Shown here: positions 56,758 through 61,885 of the stretch, one piece after another
How positions within the stretch are numbered: position 1 is the stretch's first letter
How the letters are laid out: every line of letters starts with the position of its first letter
DNA from: Sedimentitalea nanhaiensis DSM 24252
GTDB taxonomy: Bacteria > Pseudomonadota > Alphaproteobacteria > Rhodobacterales > Rhodobacteraceae
Direction of reading: 5' to 3'
DNA length: 61,885 nucleotides
Assembly: GCF_000473225.1 (NCBI RefSeq)
Contig: NZ_KI421509.1
Span: forward strand, 954,095-1,015,979
The notes under the pieces: model-generated
The model's database searches: none
Told to the model about the DNA's origin: nothing
The model's input: the letters and a program-made list of their open reading frames with translations, nothing else
Made by a program: the position numbers and the translations under genes

Positions 56758-57290
56758 CGGGCTCCTCCATCTGTTTGCGCCATTTTCGGCGGCAGCTTGG
56801 CGGTGCAAAAACCGCATTCACGTTGCGCAGTGAATACAGATTGCTCACACCTTGATCAACTGATTAACGATAGACCATACGTCGCAGCATTGACATATAT
56901 CAAGCCTGCGCCACGCAGGCCATTCCGGCGAAAGGTCCGGAATACCTGACTTGTCGGTTTGGTCTCGATACAGCATCTTCAAGCTATTGGGATGGTAACG
57001 ATTTTTGTTTCTAGGTGTGTGGTTTAGTGGTCGGTATTCGACGTATCCCGCTGCGTTTATTGGTATAAAGTCTTAGTAGGTTTGTGGTTCAGGGTTCTGA
57101 GCGAACCCTGGTTGGGATAAACGGCAACGACCGGTCGCCTGCATGGGCACTCTTACCGGTCGTTGTTCCATCTCCAAAGCGCACACGCATAATGCATCTA
57201 TTGCAAACCACTATCTGTGGCAGAGCTTGACTGCCTCTGCGACGCGTATCACGGCTTGCAAATCTTGGGCCAGCGTAACGGAGCATTGAT
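56758..57290. other. Intergenic stretch with two stem-loops ahead of the SMR-like gene
   Basis: Two stems stand out: CAGGGTT (57090-57096) with AACCCTG (57104-57110), and CAACGACCGGT (57125-57135) with ACCGGTCGTTG (57155-57165), the latter a perfect 11-bp pair. No T-run follows either, and no gene is recognisable. They could be a structured leader of the gene at 57291 or a small RNA. The hemA promoter lies at the left end. Confidence 0.5.
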
Positions 57291-57620
57291 ATGACAATAC
57301 ACCTGGGTTTGGCTGCCTCCGTAATCCTGATGATCTTGACGGCCGGGGGCTATGCCGTGGCCACATTGGGCATGAAACTTGCATCGGACCAATTGAACGC
57401 GCAGGCCCTGACGTTGATTGTGATCGGGCTGGCCAGTGCGGCCTTGGCGGAAATCGTGGTGTTGCGTCATGCCAATCTGGCCGTGATCTATCTGGGGATC
57501 ATAGCCTTTGAATCTCTGCTTGTGCTAAGCATTTCAGCGGCCGTTGGTGACACACTCAGCGCGCAACAGGTGTTGGGGGCGTCTCTGCTCTTGCTGGGCG
57601 TGGGTCTGGTCCTCACCTGA
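57291..57620 (+). CDS. Small multidrug resistance/EamA-like membrane protein
   Basis: The 109-residue protein has four membrane segments: LGLAASVILMILTAGGYAVATLGMKL, LTLIVIGLASAALAEIVVLRHA, VIYLGIIAFESLLVLSISAAVG and VLGASLLLLGVGLVL. That is the SMR size and layout, but the usual N-terminal membrane Glu of EmrE is not obvious and the second segment carries AEIVVLRHA instead. It follows a GGAG site. Substrate unknown; the preceding stem-loops may regulate it. Confidence 0.75.
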   Translation: MTIHLGLAASVILMILTAGGYAVATLGMKLASDQLNAQALTLIVIGLASAALAEIVVLRHANLAVIYLGIIAFESLLVLSISAAVGDTLSAQQVLGASLLLLGVGLVLT

Positions 57621-57685
57621 CAGGCTGGACACGGCCTGCGGCGCTGCTACGGTCGCTCGAAACGCAAAGACCAAGGAGCCGCCCC

Positions 57686-59062
57686 ATGTCCCTGACCGAT
57701 GTCCTGAGCCGTATTGACAACGACCTGCCCGCAGCCACGGACCGGCTGATGGAGTTGCTGCGGATCCCGTCGATCTCCACCGACCCGGCATACAAGGCCG
57801 ATTGCGACGCAGCCGCCGATTGGCTGGTTACAGATCTGAACAGTCTGGGCATTGCCGCCGAAAAGCGCCAGACACCGGGTCACCCGATGGTTGTCGGCCA
57901 TCTGGACGGCCCCGGCCCGCATCTGCTGTTTTACGGCCACTACGATGTGCAACCTGTCGATCCGCTGGACCTGTGGGATCGCGATCCGTTCGACCCGGCC
58001 ATCGAGGAAACCGCCAATGGCCGGGTAATCCGCGGCCGCGGATCATCGGACGACAAGGGGCAGCTGATGACTTTTGTCGAAGCCTGCCGCGCCTGGAAAG
58101 CGGTTAACGGCACCCTGCCTTGCAAGCTGACCTTTTTTCTTGAAGGCGAAGAAGAAAGTGGCTCGCCCAGTCTGGTGCCGTTCATGCAGGAAAATGCGGA
58201 CGAACTGAAATCCGACCTCGCCCTGATCTGCGACACCGGTCTGTTCGACAGTCGGGTGCCTGCGATCACCACCATGCTGCGCGGTTTGCTGGGCGAAGAA
58301 GTGACGATCACCGCCCCGGACCGTGATCTGCATTCGGGCATGTATGGCGGCATTGCGATGAACCCGATCAGGGTGCTGTCGCGCATCATTGCATCGCTGC
58401 ACGATGACACCGGGCGCATCACCGTCCCCGGCTTTTATGACGGCGTCTCCGAAGTGCCCGAACACTTGCGCGCCCAATGGCAGGGGCTGGCCTTTGATCA
58501 TGCCCGGTTCCTAGGCGATGTCGGCCTGTCCCAACCCGCAGGCGAACAGGACCGCACACCGCTCGAAATGATCTGGGCGCGTCCGACCTGCGAAGCAAAC
58601 GGAATCGTTGGCGGTTATACCGGTGACGGGTTCAAGACCGTCCTGCCCTCCAAGGCCAGCGCCAAAATCAGCTTTCGGCTGGTCGGCGATCAGGACCCGG
58701 TCGCGATCCGGCAGGCTTTCCGCAAGATGGTCACAGACGCCCTGCCGCCAGATTGCACTGCCGCGTTTTCCGCGCATGGCGCATCCAGGGCCGGAGCCTT
58801 TGAAACCACCGCCCCGGCCTTTGAGGCGGCGCGCAAGGCGCTGAGCGATGAATGGCCGGATCCGGCGGCCTATATCGGTTGTGGCGGCTCGATTCCGATT
58901 GCCGGGCATTTCCAGAACATCCTGGGCACCACGCCGATGCTGATCGGATTCGGCAAGGACGACGACCAGATCCATTCGCCGAACGAGAAATACGACGTCG
59001 AGAGCTTTCACAAGGGCATACGCAGCTGGGCACGCGTTCTGGATGCGTTGGCCCGCAGATGA
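57686..59062 (+). CDS. M20-family zinc dipeptidase
   Basis: The 458-residue peptidase has the metal motifs LLFYGHYDVQPVDP (H and D), GRGSSDDKGQL (bridging D), FFLEGEEESGSP (catalytic E and ligand E), LICDTG and a late IHSPNEKYDVE (H). The dimerisation domain is present. It starts behind AAGGAG. The group contains carnosinases and cytosolic nonspecific dipeptidases; the substrate is probably a dipeptide. It follows the SMR-like gene by 65 bp. Confidence 0.92.
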   Translation: MSLTDVLSRIDNDLPAATDRLMELLRIPSISTDPAYKADCDAAADWLVTDLNSLGIAAEKRQTPGHPMVVGHLDGPGPHLLFYGHYDVQPVDPLDLWDRDPFDPAIEETANGRVIRGRGSSDDKGQLMTFVEACRAWKAVNGTLPCKLTFFLEGEEESGSPSLVPFMQENADELKSDLALICDTGLFDSRVPAITTMLRGLLGEEVTITAPDRDLHSGMYGGIAMNPIRVLSRIIASLHDDTGRITVPGFYDGVSEVPEHLRAQWQGLAFDHARFLGDVGLSQPAGEQDRTPLEMIWARPTCEANGIVGGYTGDGFKTVLPSKASAKISFRLVGDQDPVAIRQAFRKMVTDALPPDCTAAFSAHGASRAGAFETTAPAFEAARKALSDEWPDPAAYIGCGGSIPIAGHFQNILGTTPMLIGFGKDDDQIHSPNEKYDVESFHKGIRSWARVLDALARR

Positions 59063-59148
59063 ATGCGCGGTTCTTGTCCACGTCGGGAAACGGCCCGGCA
59101 TCCCAAACCCGGCGGTTGTGAAACCGCGCGTGCTTCCCATCTTGGCAC

Positions 59149-59955
59149 ATGACGCTGCCCAACAAAGCGAGCCCCGCCATGCCCCTCATATTGCGCCCGT
59201 TCAAACTCGCCCTGGCATTCCTGCTTGCCGCCACGACACTGGCCCCCCCTGCCCGCGCCCAAACTGACTCCGCGCAGGCGGTCACCGTTTCCGGACAGAT
59301 CACCTATCGTCAACGCATCGCGCTGGCACCGGACAGCATCGCCACCGTTTCGCTGCGTGACATTTCGCTGGCCGACGCCCCGTCCAAGGTCGTTGTCGAC
59401 GCCTCGTACACTGGCCACCAGGTTCCGATCCCGTTTGAACTGGCGATTGCGGGCGATCTTCTGGATCCGCGTCACAGCTACTCGGTCAGCGCGTCCATCC
59501 GTGGGGCAGACGGTGCACTGTTATGGACGACCGACACCGTGATCCCGGTTGACCCGACGCAACCGCAGACCGATGTCGGTGCAATCGACCTGACTCCGGT
59601 CGCCGCCGCACCGGCATCCGGGTCGGAGATCCTGACGGGCGACGCATGGCGCATCGAAGATATCGACGGGCGCGGCGTGATCGACATTGCCCAGACCACG
59701 ATTGCATTCGATACCCAGGGTGGCGTGTCCGGCAGCGGCGGGTGCAACCGCTATAATGCCAGCTATGAGCTGAACGGAGAAACACTGAATATTGGGGGAA
59801 TTGCCGCAACGCGCATGGCCTGTGTTCCGGCTGTGGGGGCGCAGGAACAGGCGTTCTTTGCCTTGCTGAACGGCCCCCTCAAGCTGCAGATATCCGAAAC
59901 CGGCGCTTTGGTGATGACCAACGCCCGGGGACAAACCCTGACCGCGCGGCGCTGA
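59149..59955 (+). CDS. YbaY/YscW-like plus META domain exported protein
   Basis: The 268-residue protein (ATG 59149; ATG 59179 gives 258) has a signal peptide ending near PPARAQ. A YbaY/YscW-type beta domain follows: VTVSGQITYRQRIALAPDSIATVSLRDISLADAP. The C-terminal META (HslJ) domain reads TGDAWRIEDIDGRGV...IAFDTQGGVSGSGGCNRYNASYELNG...AATRMAC. Both are small envelope domains, known as heat-shock or antibiotic-response proteins (HslJ) and lipoproteins. No lipobox cysteine is evident, so it is probably periplasmic. Confidence 0.82.
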   Translation: MTLPNKASPAMPLILRPFKLALAFLLAATTLAPPARAQTDSAQAVTVSGQITYRQRIALAPDSIATVSLRDISLADAPSKVVVDASYTGHQVPIPFELAIAGDLLDPRHSYSVSASIRGADGALLWTTDTVIPVDPTQPQTDVGAIDLTPVAAAPASGSEILTGDAWRIEDIDGRGVIDIAQTTIAFDTQGGVSGSGGCNRYNASYELNGETLNIGGIAATRMACVPAVGAQEQAFFALLNGPLKLQISETGALVMTNARGQTLTARR

Positions 59956-59969
59956 TCGGCGTGCTGCGC

Positions 59970-60842
59970 TCAGATCAGGCGATTGAACCGTTCGGGCAAC
60001 AGATATTGCGTGTCGGTTTCAGCCCGTTCGAACGCCCAGTATCCGGTGCTTCCGCGCGCCGCCCAGCTGCGGTGCATGTGGCGGCGTAGCGGGCCCATCT
60101 CGAATCCCTCCTGCATCCGCAGCGCCTGAAATCCGGCGAAGACCTCGTGATCCTCGCCGCGCGTTTCTGCGAACCAATGCCGCCCGATCGCCGCCTCCTT
60201 GACACTGGCACCGGTTGCTGCCGTGACGGCATTGCGCCGGTCCATGGCATCGGAATAGGCCGTCATGTCACAGAACTTGAGATGCAGCAGGTACAGGTGT
60301 TGCGGTGTGTGCAGCTTGTCATATTGGGTAAAATGCCCGCCGCGCGCGATCTTGGTGCCCACCGACACGACACAGGGTTTGGAGTAATGGGGCGCCGGAC
60401 GCACATGGCGACGCGGTCCCAACACGTAGTCCTCGATGCGTTCGTCCTCGACGTCGATGCGGTGGATCACCTCAAGCCCCAATGGGGTCAACACGCGGTT
60501 GGTCGGCACGGTTTTCAACCAGCTGAACAGATCACTGCCCGCTTCTGGATCCAGCACCACCAATTCGTCCACGTCGCCAACGATCACATGGTTGTAGTAA
60601 CAGCGCAGCCCCATGACAAAATTATTCAGCATGCGCCAGCGTTTCATGTCAAAATTTCGATGCGGATCGCCCGGAATGCCAATCACATTGCATCCCCGCG
60701 CCATGTCAGCGACCCTCGATCCGGACCCGTGGTTGATTACGTAACAGTTTTCGCGCCCCAACAGACCGCCATAGTGGTGCAGCCACAACTTCAGAAAGAA
60801 TGTGTCGTCTCGTACCATGGTCAGTGCGGCGGCGGTTTGCAT
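59970..60842 (-). CDS. Glycosyltransferase family 2-like protein
   Basis: The 290-residue protein starts at ATG 60842 (MQTAAALTMVRDDTFFLKLW). It reads WLHHYGGLLG and VINHGSG early and VIVGDVDELVVLDP as the DxD-type metal site. This matches the GT2 group often seen in Rhodobacterales beside sulfotransferase-like genes. Its donor and acceptor are unknown. It is divergent from the next gene by 71 bp, so the two may be co-regulated. Confidence 0.82.
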   Translation of the reverse strand: MQTAAALTMVRDDTFFLKLWLHHYGGLLGRENCYVINHGSGSRVADMARGCNVIGIPGDPHRNFDMKRWRMLNNFVMGLRCYYNHVIVGDVDELVVLDPEAGSDLFSWLKTVPTNRVLTPLGLEVIHRIDVEDERIEDYVLGPRRHVRPAPHYSKPCVVSVGTKIARGGHFTQYDKLHTPQHLYLLHLKFCDMTAYSDAMDRRNAVTAATGASVKEAAIGRHWFAETRGEDHEVFAGFQALRMQEGFEMGPLRRHMHRSWAARGSTGYWAFERAETDTQYLLPERFNRLI

Positions 60843-60913
60843 GTCCAGGATCCTGCTGTTTGATGTGCATCGTGTTAACGACAATGGCACTATAAGAGAA
60901 TCGATAGCTTCCG

Positions 60914-61696
60914 GTGACCGTTTTCATGGGTCGTCGCCACAATAAGGATTGCGCCCTGCTTCCTGCTGATTTTGCCAGTTCCGGTCTGGTCGTAAACCGC
61001 ATCGGCCCGCCCCCGACCCGGTTCCAGGTGCTGGGCGAACGTTCCAGCGGCACCAACCTGGCCAGCCGCCTGCTGGCGCGCAACTCGCACATGCAACCCT
61101 CGGACGCACTCGGGTGGAAACACGGCTTTCCGGCGGCCATCGCCATTCCCGCGGATCTGGCGGTGATCTGCATGGTGCGCAACGCGGCGGGCTGGGCGCG
61201 CTCGATGCATGCCAAACCCTGGCACACAGCTGCAGAGATGCAGGCCATGGAGTTTTCTGAATTTCTGCGCGCGCCATGGCACAGCACCATCGACCGACCG
61301 CGGTATTTTCCCGCCTCCAAGGGGATGGTCGGTCAACCCCTGCAGCAGGATCGCGATCCTCAATCCGGTTGCGCATTCGCGAACCTCTTCGCCTTGCGCC
61401 GCGCCAAGTTAACAGGCTTGATAAGCTACCTGAACAGAGGCTGTACCTGTGTGGTACTGCGAATCGAAACCCTGCAAGCGGAGCCAGAAACGATAGTCGA
61501 TGCGGTCTTGTCGGGCCTCGATCAGCCCGCGCGCATCACCCCGTTTCGCCCGGTGGTGAAACGGCTGGGGTCACGGTTCAAGGCGGCGATCCAATCGCGC
61601 CCGGCAACCCCCGATCATCTGGCTGAAAAGGATCTCGCATTTTTACGCACCCAGACCGACCCGGATCAGGAAGCCCTGTTGGGATACGTTTACTGA
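60914..61696 (+). CDS. Sulfotransferase-like P-loop protein
   Basis: The 260-residue frame opens at GTG 60914; ATG 60926 is the alternative start. The key motif is FQVLGERSSGTNLASRLL, a PAPS 5'-phosphosulfate-binding loop type (GxRxSGT). A later ICMVRNAAGWARSMH resembles the 3'-phosphate motif (RNP..W..S). Such proteins in roseobacters accompany glycosyltransferases in surface polysaccharide modification. Catalytic function is inferred from the motifs. Confidence 0.7.
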   Translation: MTVFMGRRHNKDCALLPADFASSGLVVNRIGPPPTRFQVLGERSSGTNLASRLLARNSHMQPSDALGWKHGFPAAIAIPADLAVICMVRNAAGWARSMHAKPWHTAAEMQAMEFSEFLRAPWHSTIDRPRYFPASKGMVGQPLQQDRDPQSGCAFANLFALRRAKLTGLISYLNRGCTCVVLRIETLQAEPETIVDAVLSGLDQPARITPFRPVVKRLGSRFKAAIQSRPATPDHLAEKDLAFLRTQTDPDQEALLGYVY

Positions 61697-61761
61697 TACA
61701 ATCGCTACGGATGCCCGCAGGCTCCGGGTGACACTGATGCTGCCGTGAACAGAGAGTGAAA

Positions 61762-61838
61762 TGGCGCGGTTGACGGGGCTCGAACCCGCGACCTCCGGCG
61801 TGACAGGCCGGCACTCTAACCAACTGAGCTACAACCGC
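61762..61838 (-). tRNA. tRNA-Asp (GTC)
   Basis: The minus strand gives GCGGTTGTAGCTCAGTTGGT at the 5' end, the anticodon stem CCGGC around CTGTCAC with anticodon GTC, a normal T-arm (GGTTCGAGCC) and an acceptor stem closing on GCGGTTG with discriminator G and encoded CCA. All four arms fold properly in 77 bases. Confidence 0.97.
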
Positions 61839-61885
61839 GCGCATGCCTTTCGGCAGTGCCGGATACCCCCGGCCCAGGAACGCAG

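Noticed and set aside
56850-56872. FNR-like sequence (TTGATCAACTGATTAA) upstream of hemA
   Set aside because: The half-sites are TTGAT and ATTAA with six bases between instead of TTGAT-N4-ATCAA, so the match to FnrL sites is too weak.

Overview
The window reads as chromosome of a marine Roseobacter-group alphaproteobacterium (Rhodobacterales). The pointers are a DMSP demethylase/acryloyl-CoA reductase pair (dmdA, acuI), a Rhodobacter-type tellurite operon (trgA-trgB-cysK), a C4-pathway 5-aminolevulinate synthase with a GTG start, an alpha-type SspB, and a circularly permuted tmRNA whose tag ends in PVAVAA. Assignments rest on motifs and family knowledge read by eye; no database search was run.

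Layout. (1) 1-7.6 kb is an accessory island. It holds the right end of an IS21-family element that truncates a large nuclease-helicase gene, an ArdC-type antirestriction gene, an IncQ/RSF1010-like mobilisation module (MobA/MobL relaxase with a small membrane-protein gene nested in another frame, a predicted oriT, a divergent small gene in the mobC position), a RepA-like helicase ATPase, two long hairpins sharing a 12-mer, a 5'-truncated vsr and decayed IS66 genes. (2) 7.6-16.7 kb is core-like and all on the minus strand: mscS-type channel, cysK, trgB, trgA, cfa, phr and a class V aminotransferase. (3) 16.8-23.8 kb is a DMSP/osmolyte cluster: a decayed VOC gene, a BCCT transporter, a universal stress protein, acuI, dmdA, DinB, DUF1326, a DUF2182 relic and a divergent FadR-type regulator with two operator-like repeats. 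(4) 23.9-28.7 kb carries ssrA and sspB about 1.2 kb apart, then fumC with two tiny downstream genes. (5) 28.8-34.8 kb has an IS630 relic, ilvIH behind a textbook attenuator (promoter, leader peptide, terminator), an XRE regulator and a Rieske oxygenase.

(6) 34.8-40.9 kb contains DUF2189, a frameshifted amidase, an RTX gene broken at a G8 tract, prfB and a second RTX relic. (7) 41.1-45.6 kb holds an orphan 885-residue protein with a duplicated helical module and a nucleotidyltransferase-like motif, followed by an intact IS3 element inserted among IS481 and IS5 relics. This is the most novel stretch. (8) 45.6-61.9 kb is core-like: PBP1A, a cell-wall amidase, an aminotransferase, an M48 protease plus a DsbA-like thioredoxin, ispG, rodZ, hemA, an SMR-like protein, an M20 peptidase, a YbaY/META protein, a glycosyltransferase, a sulfotransferase-like gene and tRNA-Asp.

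Working together: BCCT + DmdA + AcuI plausibly import and demethylate DMSP and detoxify acryloyl-CoA; tmRNA and SspB serve trans-translation and ClpXP delivery; PBP1A, AmiC and RodZ serve the cell wall; IlvI and IlvH form acetolactate synthase under attenuation control.
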